Assembly: GCA_024686055.1 (NCBI GenBank)
Contig: JAIBDV010000215.1
Coordinates: 1 to 5,895, forward strand
DNA: 5,895 bases
Source of the DNA: Neptuniibacter sp.
GTDB taxonomy: Bacteria; Pseudomonadota; Gammaproteobacteria; Pseudomonadales; Balneatricaceae
Direction of reading: 5' to 3'
Of this stretch, positions 1-5,895 are shown piece after piece. Each line of letters starts with the position of its first letter. Position 1 is the stretch's first letter. The position numbers were made by a program, and so were the translations under genes. Under the pieces are notes generated by a model. That model saw only the letters and a list, made by a program, of their open reading frames with translations, was not told the DNA's origin and searched no databases.

Positions 1-1016
1 AGCAGCGCCAGCGGATCAGAACGCACCGCTGACCAGTCGACATACCGACCCAGCGCTCTAAACAACAACAGCAGCAACAGACACCCCACCAGCCCCGCCG
101 AGAATAGCGCTTCCAGATACAGGTGGTGAGGGTAGAGATACTCAACACCGGTGACCTGAGCCGCTGGCAGATATTTATAGGTACTGAAGCCCCAGCCCAG
201 CCACGGCGCATCCAGCCAGCTGGTCAGTAATGCGGTATAGATTTCTGTACGGGTCAGCAGGCTGCCCAGCTCAAGGCCGGTTAACTGCTGTGCCAGTTCA
301 GGGGTCAGATAGAACAGATGCAGCAGGACCGTGAGCCCGACAATACCCAGCCCGGCCAGCAGCTTCAGACCACGACCGGCAAACAGAATACAGCCCGCTG
401 CCAGGGTGATCAGCAGTGCAATCCACGCCCCCTCAGAGCTGAGCCAGAACAGCAGCAGCACAACCGGCAACCCGGCCACCAGGGCCAGTATTCTGTCCCG
501 CCGACATCGAGCAGTGATCCCCAGCACCAGGGCAGCAATCAGTACGCCCGCCATGACATTAACCAGGTTATGCAGATTGCCAAACCAGTCGTACGAGAGC
601 AGGAGAAGGCCTTCGTAATGATCGGTGGCCGGGGCAACCTGGATCAACAGGCCCAGCGCCCCGATCGCAATCAACACCACCAGCCCCTGTAACGTCCGAT
701 AACGCATCGGCGCAGGCACCAGCGGCGCCAGCAATAACGCCGGCATAAACATCGACAGCCCACGCAGGATATGAAAGCCGCCGGTAAACGCTTTAGCAGG
801 CATAACCGAAGCAGCCACATTCACCACCATCAGCAAGGCCCAGCAGCCCAGTACCGCAGCATAATGCTGACGTACAAGGCTGAATGCCCCCTGCCGCAAG
901 GCAATGATAAACGCCGTTAACGCCGATAGCGGCACCAGTGCGGTATCCCAGATCGGCAACAATAGCAGGCTGTACAGACTGGTAATACATAAGATCCAGC
1001 GCTGTCTTTGCGTCAC
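1..1016 (-). CDS. waaL: O-antigen ligase family membrane protein, probable WaaL (partial, C-terminus off the left edge)
   Basis: This open frame runs leftward from a GTG at 1016-1014 and leaves the window after 338 codons, so the C-terminus is missing. The product is strongly hydrophobic, with about ten candidate membrane segments (for example near residues 7-20, 52-70, 110-126, 152-167, 179-192, 199-213 and 220-236). A large polar loop follows, holding TRTEIY (255-260), the GWGFSTY stretch (274-280) and PHHLYLE (296-302). The His pair H297-H298 begins H-H-x9-G-x2-G, close to the H-[NSQ]-x9-G-x2-[GTY] signature of the Wzy_C ligase/O-oligosaccharyltransferase fold, and HH is typical of WaaL. 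In this family the periplasmic loop transfers undecaprenyl-linked O-antigen to core-lipid A. No ATG, GTG or TTG lies in frame just upstream of the GTG, which has AAGGG seven bases before it. An O-antigen polymerase (Wzy) or PglL-type transferase is possible; the LPS neighbours favour WaaL. Confidence 0.82.
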   Translation of the reverse strand, partial: MTQRQRWILCITSLYSLLLLPIWDTALVPLSALTAFIIALRQGAFSLVRQHYAAVLGCWALLMVVNVAASVMPAKAFTGGFHILRGLSMFMPALLLAPLVPAPMRYRTLQGLVVLIAIGALGLLIQVAPATDHYEGLLLLSYDWFGNLHNLVNVMAGVLIAALVLGITARCRRDRILALVAGLPVVLLLFWLSSEGAWIALLITLAAGCILFAGRGLKLLAGLGIVGLTVLLHLFYLTPELAQQLTGLELGSLLTRTEIYTALLTSWLDAPWLGWGFSTYKYLPAAQVTGVEYLYPHHLYLEALFSAGLVGCLLLLLLFRALGRYVDWSAVRSDPLAL

Positions 1017-1071
1017 TCGGGTGCCCTTAACCTGATAAACATAATCACCTGTAAATGCACCTGTTCCAGCT
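1017..1071 (-). promoter_or_regulatory. galE-waaL gap with GTG-start ribosome site
   Basis: The 55 bases between the galE stop and the ligase GTG hold no convincing hairpin or promoter, so the two genes are probably cotranscribed. AAGGG lies seven bases upstream of the GTG and supports that start. A short out-of-frame reading frame (ATG at 1042-1040) ends in a TGA that overlaps the GTG as GTGA. This could couple translation or be chance. Confidence 0.45.
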
Positions 1072-2127
1072 TCAGCTGCTGTAACCCTGCGGGTTCTGTT
1101 GCTGCCAGCGCCAGTGATCGGTAACCATCTGTGCCAGATCCCGCTGCGCCCGCCAGCCCAGCTGCTGCTGGCTGAAACCTGGGTCAGCGAAACACTGCGC
1201 AACATCCCCTTCACGACGGGCCACCACCCGGGTCGGTAAAGGCTTACCGCAGGCCTGTTCAAAGGCTCGCACCACTTCCAGTACAGAATAGCCCTGGCCC
1301 GTACCCAGGTTATACGCCTGGCAACCATGACCAGGGGTCAGTACCGCCATCGCTTTGAGGTGCCCCTCAACCAGATCCATCACATGAATGTAGTCACGTA
1401 CACCGGTGCCGTCCGGTGTTGGGTAATCGTCGCCCAGCACCTGAACTTCCGGTAACCGGCCCACCGCCACCTGAGCCACGAACGGCAGCAAATTGTTCGG
1501 CACACCGCCAGGGTCTTCGCCGATCAGACCACTGTCGTGGGCGCCAACGGGATTAAAATAGCGTAACAGAGCGACCTGCCATTCATCATCGGCTGCCGCG
1601 GTGTCTCGCAACATCTGCTCGACCATCAACTTGCTCTGGCCATAAGGGTTCACCGCCCCCAGCGGCGAGTTTTCCGTCAGTGGCATCTGTTTTGCCGCCC
1701 CATAGACCGTGGCCGAAGAGCTAAATACCAGCCGTTTACACTGGTGATATGCCATCGCCTGGATCAACTGCAGCGAGCCACTGACATTATTGTCGTAATA
1801 GCTCAGCGGCTGCTGTACCGACTCTCCCGCCGCCTTCAGGCCAGCAAAGTGCACCACCAGCTCGAACGAATAGCTGTCGAACAGTCGGTTCAGACAACTG
1901 GCGTCACGGATATCCCCTTCGACCACGGTCACCGGCTCACCGGTAATCCGCTCAATGCGGCTGAATACCTCTGGCTGGCAGTTACTGAAATTATCCAGCA
2001 CCACCGGGTGCCAGCCCGCCTGCTGTAACATCACCACCATATGACTGCCAAGATAACCACCACCACCCGTTACAAGAACGGTGGGTAACTGTTGCTGATG
2101 ACTCATGTCGGTGCCTCTGCTGATCAT
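1072..2127 (-). CDS. galE: UDP-glucose/UDP-hexose 4-epimerase
   Basis: GalE interconverts UDP-glucose and UDP-galactose in the cytosol using tightly bound NAD, a source of galactose-type sugars for LPS. The product is an extended short-chain dehydrogenase of 351 residues (family about 338). The NAD motif G-x2-G-x2-G is at 21-27. SSSATVYG starts at 136, with the catalytic Ser138 and Thr140, and PYGQSK gives Tyr162 and Lys166 of the YxxxK pair. RYFNPVGAH (189-197) and RDYIHV (244-249) line the UDP-sugar site. At the position of E. coli Tyr299, in the segment REGDVAQC, there is Cys312, as in human GALE, which also accepts UDP-GlcNAc/GalNAc. Two starts are plausible: ATG at 2127 (AAGGG nine bases upstream) and ATG at 2106 (AGAGG seven bases upstream). 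The second gives 344 residues, nearer the family length, and I slightly prefer it. It lies between lpxL and the ligase gene, same strand. Confidence 0.95.
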   Translation of the reverse strand: MISRGTDMSHQQQLPTVLVTGGGGYLGSHMVVMLQQAGWHPVVLDNFSNCQPEVFSRIERITGEPVTVVEGDIRDASCLNRLFDSYSFELVVHFAGLKAAGESVQQPLSYYDNNVSGSLQLIQAMAYHQCKRLVFSSSATVYGAAKQMPLTENSPLGAVNPYGQSKLMVEQMLRDTAAADDEWQVALLRYFNPVGAHDSGLIGEDPGGVPNNLLPFVAQVAVGRLPEVQVLGDDYPTPDGTGVRDYIHVMDLVEGHLKAMAVLTPGHGCQAYNLGTGQGYSVLEVVRAFEQACGKPLPTRVVARREGDVAQCFADPGFSQQQLGWRAQRDLAQMVTDHWRWQQQNPQGYSS

Positions 2128-2214
2128 TGTGAATAACCCTTAACCTTCCCTGTTAAATACACCGTGGCGCTAGCAGCCTGTCGGACTTAATACTGATCTA
2201 CGTTTATCGATACG
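2128..2214. other. lpxL-galE intergenic region
   Basis: These 87 bases separate the lpxL stop from the longer galE start. No stem followed by a T run is seen, so readthrough from lpxL into galE is likely. A weak minus-strand promoter candidate has CCGACA and TGTATT spaced by 17 bases (each 4 of 6 to consensus). Two small palindromes sit beside the lpxL stop: TATCGATA (2205-2212) and CGTTAACG (2213-2220). The second contains the TAA stop codon itself. A segment at 2171-2189 looks unrelated to either gene. Confidence 0.4.
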
Positions 2215-3126
2215 TTAACGGTACAGATAATTTTTACCCTTGGGGTGAGTCTTAAAACGTCGATGGACCCACATATACTGGCTCGGGTGCTTACGGATCA
2301 GCCGTTCCAGCTCGGTATTAATCCGGGACGCATCTTCAAGATCATCGCCTGCGGGGAAATCCCCCAGTGCTGGCCGAAATTCTACTTCATACTGACCATC
2401 CGCCAGCCGATGAAACCCCAATGGCACAACGGCAGCACCGGTCATTTTTGCCAGCCTGGCAGTTGAAGTCACCGTCGCGGCAGGCACACCAAAGAATGGC
2501 GCATAGATCGAGTGGGTCGGGCCCTGATCCTGATCTGGCGCAAACCAGACCACGGTGCCCTTGCGTAAACGGCGGACAATATTGCGCATATCGTCATGGG
2601 GCAGCATATCATCGGCAAAGCGCAACCGGCCCCGATTGGCCCAGTAATCGAACAGGGCATTATTCTGCGGCCGATAGAAACACTCAAAACTGGCATGGGG
2701 GCTGACCAGTGCGCCGCCCATATCCAGCGCACTGTAATGACCACCGAGCAAAATAACCCCGCGTCCAGCCGCCTGAGCCTGCTGCAGGTGCTCCAGCCCG
2801 ATCACCGTACAGCAGCTTTTGAAACTGTCCGCCGGTGCCCACCAGGTCATCGCGGTTTCCAGCAGCCCGGTGCCATTGTGACGAAACACATCTTTAACCT
2901 GCGCTTTACGCGTCGTTGCATCCAGCTCAGGAAAGCAGAGTTTCAGGTTCACATCGGCGATATGGCGTCGGCCTGGCAACAGGTAATACAGGGCCAGGCC
3001 CAGCCCACGGCCCAGCCGGTACTGCCAGCGTTGCGGCAACAGCATCACCAGCCGAAGCAAACCAATCAACAGCCAGGTCGGCCAATAACGGGGGTATAAA
3101 AATTCAGACTTGAACGGGTTACTCAT
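2215..3126 (-). CDS. lpxL: Lipid A biosynthesis lauroyl-type acyltransferase
   Basis: LpxL (HtrB) transfers a secondary acyl chain, in E. coli laurate, from acyl-ACP to the Kdo2-lipid IVA precursor at the inner face of the inner membrane. The 303-residue product matches the family length (about 306). It opens with the typical HtrB pattern, PRYWPTWLLIG at 12-22, followed by a hydrophobic anchor to about residue 31. The catalytic dyad appears as H130-x4-D135 within GGHYSALD. Further family landmarks are CFPEL (64-68), YRP (151-153), APDQDQGP (196-203) and QYMWVHRRFKT (283-293). The chain length added cannot be read from sequence, and LpxP or LpxM paralogues are alternatives, but the N-terminal signature favours LpxL. 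The ribosome site is weak. A three-codon frame (ATG AAT GAG TAA, 3130-3119) overlaps the start. The gene diverges from msbA and heads the minus-strand group. Confidence 0.93.
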   Translation of the reverse strand: MSNPFKSEFLYPRYWPTWLLIGLLRLVMLLPQRWQYRLGRGLGLALYYLLPGRRHIADVNLKLCFPELDATTRKAQVKDVFRHNGTGLLETAMTWWAPADSFKSCCTVIGLEHLQQAQAAGRGVILLGGHYSALDMGGALVSPHASFECFYRPQNNALFDYWANRGRLRFADDMLPHDDMRNIVRRLRKGTVVWFAPDQDQGPTHSIYAPFFGVPAATVTSTARLAKMTGAAVVPLGFHRLADGQYEVEFRPALGDFPAGDDLEDASRINTELERLIRKHPSQYMWVHRRFKTHPKGKNYLYR

Positions 3127-3141
3127 TCATCTACTTACTAT

Positions 3142-3157
3142 GCCAGCGTTTGCTGGC
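3142..3157. repeat. Short perfect inverted repeat
   Basis: GCCAGC, a GTTT spacer and GCTGGC form a perfect six-pair stem with a four-base loop. No T run follows on either strand, so this is not a Rho-independent terminator. If lpxL transcription starts about seven bases after the TAGAAT candidate, the hairpin would sit at the very 5' end of the lpxL leader. It could equally be a protein-binding half-site pair. Confidence 0.45.
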
Positions 3158-3210
3158 CATTCTATCCCGTCAAACCAGGCAGCAGCCAGCAAAAAACCCG
3201 ACGAATTCTG

Positions 3211-3216
3211 TATACT
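3211..3216 (+). promoter_or_regulatory. Candidate msbA -10 element
   Basis: TATACT matches the sigma70 -10 consensus at five of six positions. It would put the transcript start near 3223, leaving a leader of about 24 bases. At 16 to 18 bases upstream there is only an A-rich stretch and no TTGACA-like element, so the promoter may be weak or activator-dependent. A short GAGA (3236-3239) seven bases before the ATG is the only ribosome-site candidate. Confidence 0.45.
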
Positions 3217-3246
3217 CGAGGCCATTGCACGGTCCGAGAACAATTC

Positions 3247-5034
3247 ATGTCTGACGCACAACCCAACTCACAGCAATCCGGCTGGGAGATCTACAAACGC
3301 CTGCTCAAGTATGTCGTCCCTTACTGGTACGCGTTTGTAGTCAGTTTTATCGGCTTTGGTATCTACGCCGCCACCCAGATGGGCTTCGCCAAGTGGATGG
3401 AATATATCGTCGATACGCTGGAGAAAGGCCAGCTCGACCAGCGCCATCTGGTTGCCGGTACCGTACTGGTGATTTTCGCCTTCCGGGGGGTGGGTACGTT
3501 TCTGGGCCAGTACGGCATCGCCTATGCTGGCCGTCACCTGGTACACAAACTGCGAACAGACCTGTTTGAACAGTTGTTGCAGCTGCCCTGTAACTATTTC
3601 CAGCAAAACGCCTCCGGCCAGATGCTGGCGCGGCTGACCTTCAACGTCGAACAGGTCACCGGCGCAGCCACCGATGCACTGCGCGTTACCATCCGTGAAG
3701 GCCTGACCGTGATCGGCCTGTTTGGTTACCTGCTGTATCTAAACTGGAAACTGACCCTGGTGGTGATCGCCATCGGCCCGGTGATTGTGCTGACCGTCAG
3801 CATCGCCTCAAAACGCTTCCGCAAGCTCAGCAAGCGGATTCAGGAATCCGTCGGCGATGTCACCCACACCGCCTCCGAGGCGATCAAAGGCTACGAAGTG
3901 GTCCGTATCTTCGGCGGTAAAGAGCACGAGCGGGCCCGCTTCGAAGCCGTCAGCGAGCATAACCGCAAACAGTTTATGAAGATGATCGTCACCCAGGCGA
4001 TCAATACCCCGGTGGTACAGATGCTGGTATCGCTGGCGATGGGGCTGCTGGTTTACCTCGCCATGAGCCCGGACCTGCTGGCCGATATGAGCACCGGTGA
4101 ATTTATCGCCTTTATCACCGCCGCCGGGATGATCGCCAAACCACTGCGCCAGATGACCGAGGTCAACAGCATCATTCAGCGCGGCCTGGCGGCGGCCCAG
4201 AGTGTGTTCGAAGTGATGGATCAGCCGCGCGAAGTGGATCAGGGCCAGCGCACCCTGACACGGGCCGAGGGCCAGTTGAGCTTCAGCCAGGTCGACTTTC
4301 GCTATGACCGCAGCGATCGGGATATCCTCAGCCAGATCAACCTGGAGATAAAACCCGGCCAGACCGTCGCCCTGGTCGGCCGCTCCGGCTCTGGTAAAAG
4401 CACCCTGGCCAACCTGCTGCCCCGTTTTTATGACCAGACCGCCGGAACCATCTGCCTGGATGGAATCCCGCTGCACGATTTCCAGCTGGACAATCTGCGT
4501 AACCAGATCGCCCTGGTGAATCAGCAGGTGGTGCTGTTTGAAGGCACCATCGCCCAGAACATCGCCTACGGCGCGCTGGCTAACGCCTCCCGTGAGCAAA
4601 TTGAAGCGGCGGCTCGTGCCGCCCATGTCAGCGAATTTGCCGAACGGATGCCCGAAGGCATGGACACCCTGGTGGGGGAAAACGGCGTGATGCTGTCTGG
4701 CGGCCAGCGCCAGCGTATCGCCATCGCCCGCGCCATCCTCAAGGACGCCCCGGTGCTGATTCTGGACGAAGCGACCTCGGCACTGGACACCGAGTCGGAA
4801 CGGCATATCCAGGCCGCACTGGAACAACTGATGAAACACCGTACCACGCTGGTGATCGCTCACCGGCTATCCACCATTGAACATGCCGATATGATTGTGG
4901 TGCTGGATCAGGGCCAGATTCTGGAACAGGGCAGTCATCGCGAGCTGCTGGCGCGCCAGGGCGCTTACGCCCACCTGCACCAGCTGCAGTTCAATGATGG
5001 CAGCCCCCACCATGAGCTACCTGAGAGCCCATGA
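3247..5034 (+). CDS. msbA: Lipid A export ATP-binding/permease protein MsbA
   Basis: MsbA is a homodimeric ABC exporter that flips core-lipid A from the inner to the outer leaflet of the inner membrane. Each subunit fuses a six-helix membrane domain to an ATPase domain. The 595-residue product (E. coli 582) is full length. Membrane helices are seen around 24-42, 68-92, 147-164, 168-186, 250-272 and 284-300. The ATPase domain follows, with Walker A GRSGSGKS (378-385), Q-loop Gln426, signature LSGGQ (483-487), Walker B VLILDE (503-508) with catalytic Glu508, D-loop SALD (511-514) and switch His539. All key residues are intact. Close similarity to MsbA along both domains (FQQNASGQMLARLTFN near 118-133, for example) favours it over other half-size exporters. 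In E. coli lpxK follows msbA; here waaA follows and its start overlaps the msbA stop by four bases. Confidence 0.96.
   Translation: MSDAQPNSQQSGWEIYKRLLKYVVPYWYAFVVSFIGFGIYAATQMGFAKWMEYIVDTLEKGQLDQRHLVAGTVLVIFAFRGVGTFLGQYGIAYAGRHLVHKLRTDLFEQLLQLPCNYFQQNASGQMLARLTFNVEQVTGAATDALRVTIREGLTVIGLFGYLLYLNWKLTLVVIAIGPVIVLTVSIASKRFRKLSKRIQESVGDVTHTASEAIKGYEVVRIFGGKEHERARFEAVSEHNRKQFMKMIVTQAINTPVVQMLVSLAMGLLVYLAMSPDLLADMSTGEFIAFITAAGMIAKPLRQMTEVNSIIQRGLAAAQSVFEVMDQPREVDQGQRTLTRAEGQLSFSQVDFRYDRSDRDILSQINLEIKPGQTVALVGRSGSGKSTLANLLPRFYDQTAGTICLDGIPLHDFQLDNLRNQIALVNQQVVLFEGTIAQNIAYGALANASREQIEAAARAAHVSEFAERMPEGMDTLVGENGVMLSGGQRQRIAIARAILKDAPVLILDEATSALDTESERHIQAALEQLMKHRTTLVIAHRLSTIEHADMIVVLDQGQILEQGSHRELLARQGAYAHLHQLQFNDGSPHHELPESP
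5031..5034 (+). promoter_or_regulatory. ATGA stop/start overlap joining msbA to waaA
   Basis: The waaA ATG shares bases with the msbA TGA, an arrangement typical of translational coupling through a reinitiating ribosome. GAGAG just upstream (5023-5027) can act as a ribosome site. The overlap supports one transcript for both genes, so flippase and Kdo transferase levels are likely linked. Confidence 0.85.
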
Positions 5035-5895
5035 GCCAGACACCTATCAGCGCAAAACTCAGCCGCTGCCTCTATAGCGGCCTGTTTTACCTGGGCCTGC
5101 CGCTGGTGCTGTGGCGATTGAAAAAACGCGCTCGCCTGGCCCCGGCCTATGGCGAGCGCATCGCTGAACGCTTCGGCCATATCCCGGCCAGACAGGATCG
5201 GCCACTGTGGATTCATGCCGTATCCGTCGGTGAAACCGTTGCCATCGCCCCGCTGGTGGAGCAGCTGCTGGCCGAACAGCCAGCACTGCCGCTGCTGATC
5301 ACCAGCACCACCCCCCCCGGCTCGGCGCGGGTCAAAGCGCTGTTTGGTGAGCGGGTCAGCCACTGTTACGCGCCCTATGATCTGCCCCACCTGCTGCGCC
5401 GGTTCCTGAACCGGACGCAGCCCCGTGGCCTGCTGATTGTGGAAACCGAACTCTGGCCCAACACCATCGCCGCCTGCCATGGCCGCACTATCCCGGTATT
5501 GCTGGCCAACGCCCGCCTCTCCGCCCGCTCTGCCCGTGGCTACCAGAAGGTACGGCCGCTCAGTCAGCCGATGGTGCAGCAGCTCAGTTGCGTCGCCGCC
5601 CAGGACAACGACAGTGGCCAGCGTTTTATCGAACTGGGCCTGGCCACCGAACAGCTGACCGTCACCGGCAGCATCAAGTTCGACCAGCAGCCACCCGCCG
5701 ATGCCGCCCACCAGGGCCAGCAGCTGCGCCAGCAATGGGGCGAGCAGCGCCCGGTGCTGGTGGCCGGTAGTACTCGCGAACTTGAAGGGAAAACAGAAGA
5801 AGCCAGTCTGCTGGAGGTTTACGCAGCACTAAAAGTGCAGCACCCCACGCTGATACTGGTACTTGTGCCGCGCCATCCCGAGCGCTTTGAATCAG
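5031..5895 (+). CDS. waaA: 3-deoxy-D-manno-octulosonic acid (Kdo) transferase WaaA/KdtA (partial, C-terminus off the right edge)
   Basis: WaaA uses CMP-Kdo to add Kdo to the lipid A precursor at the cytosolic face of the inner membrane, the step needed before LpxL acts. It is a GT-B enzyme of family GT30. The first 288 residues (of about 425 in the family) are present. A hydrophobic N-terminal anchor spans about 14-29, and AERFG (45-49) carries the Glu matching the proposed catalytic base. Then come HAVSVGE (62-68), YAPYDL (113-118), ETELWPN (138-144), NARLSARS (160-167), GSIKFD (213-218) and PRHPERF (280-286). The usual STH/STR-GEE motif is altered to STRELEGKTEE (247-257), an apparent four-residue insertion. 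The frame stays open, so the gene looks intact so far. A run of eight C lies at 5311-5318. One or two Kdo additions cannot be told apart here. Confidence 0.93.
   Translation, partial: MSQTPISAKLSRCLYSGLFYLGLPLVLWRLKKRARLAPAYGERIAERFGHIPARQDRPLWIHAVSVGETVAIAPLVEQLLAEQPALPLLITSTTPPGSARVKALFGERVSHCYAPYDLPHLLRRFLNRTQPRGLLIVETELWPNTIAACHGRTIPVLLANARLSARSARGYQKVRPLSQPMVQQLSCVAAQDNDSGQRFIELGLATEQLTVTGSIKFDQQPPADAAHQGQQLRQQWGEQRPVLVAGSTRELEGKTEEASLLEVYAALKVQHPTLILVLVPRHPERFES

Larger units (their letters stand above)
3127..3246. promoter_or_regulatory. Divergent lpxL/msbA promoter region
   Basis: This 120-bp gap between divergent start codons must carry the promoters of both groups unless transcription enters from outside. 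On the minus strand TAGAAT (3164-3159) is a possible -10 for lpxL, but no good -35 is spaced correctly. TTTGAC (3174-3169) lies too close to serve as one. On the plus strand TATACT (3211-3216) is the best msbA -10. The hexamer GCCAGC or its complement occurs three times (3142, 3152 and 3185). No regulator site is recognised. Confidence 0.55.

Noticed and set aside
318..692. Plus-strand open frames opposite the ligase gene
   Set aside because: Their Gln/Pro/Arg-rich products are reverse readings of hydrophobic membrane-segment codons. The minus-strand frame shows continuous membrane segments and family motifs.
2596..3099. Plus-strand open frame opposite lpxL
   Set aside because: It is covered by lpxL, which matches its family along its whole length. 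No ribosome site or domain supports the opposite frame.
3142..3157. Hairpin as a transcription terminator
   Set aside because: The stem is only six pairs, no T run follows on either strand, and it lies between divergent starts where a terminator is not expected.
3808..4863. A 351-codon open frame antisense to msbA
   Set aside because: It lies entirely opposite the well-supported msbA frame, has no recognisable domain, and its His/Gln/Gly-rich composition is what a GC-rich coding strand gives when read backwards.
4965..5735. A 256-codon open frame antisense to the end of msbA and waaA
   Set aside because: It overlaps strongly conserved WaaA motifs on the other strand and resembles no family, so it is a shadow frame.
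1..5895. A previously undescribed defence, mobile or biosynthetic system
   Set aside because: All five genes belong to known LPS biosynthesis and export families. There are no repeats, integrase, transposase, toxin-antitoxin pair or unknown gene in the window.

Overview
The window reads as a chromosomal lipopolysaccharide (LPS) locus of a Gram-negative gammaproteobacterium. The base composition is moderately GC-rich by eye (high fifties percent, not counted). Every protein resembles gammaproteobacterial families, and an Oceanospirillales- or Pseudomonas-like marine lineage would fit, but the genus cannot be fixed from sequence alone. No mobile element, CRISPR array, tRNA or rRNA is visible.

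Layout: two gene groups diverge from a 120-bp intergenic region at 3127-3246. On the minus strand, reading leftward, are lpxL (lipid A secondary acyltransferase, 3126-2215), galE (UDP-hexose 4-epimerase, 2127-1072) and a polytopic membrane protein of the O-antigen ligase family (probable waaL, starting at 1016 and running off the left edge). On the plus strand are msbA (lipid A flippase, 3247-5034) and waaA/kdtA (Kdo transferase, from 5031, running off the right edge). The last two overlap by 4 nt (ATGA). The gaps hold only weak promoter candidates, a short hairpin and a few palindromes.

Together the genes cover successive steps of LPS assembly. WaaA adds Kdo to the lipid A precursor, LpxL acylates it, and MsbA flips core-lipid A across the inner membrane. 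GalE supplies galactose-type UDP-sugars, and the WaaL-like protein would join O-antigen to core-lipid A in the periplasm.

This is a largely ordinary LPS locus and I do not see a new system. The points most worth a second look are: a Cys at the GalE substrate-gatekeeper position, predicting UDP-GlcNAc/GalNAc activity; a Glu where the ligase family normally has an Arg; a four-residue insertion in the donor domain of WaaA; and a run of eight C within waaA.
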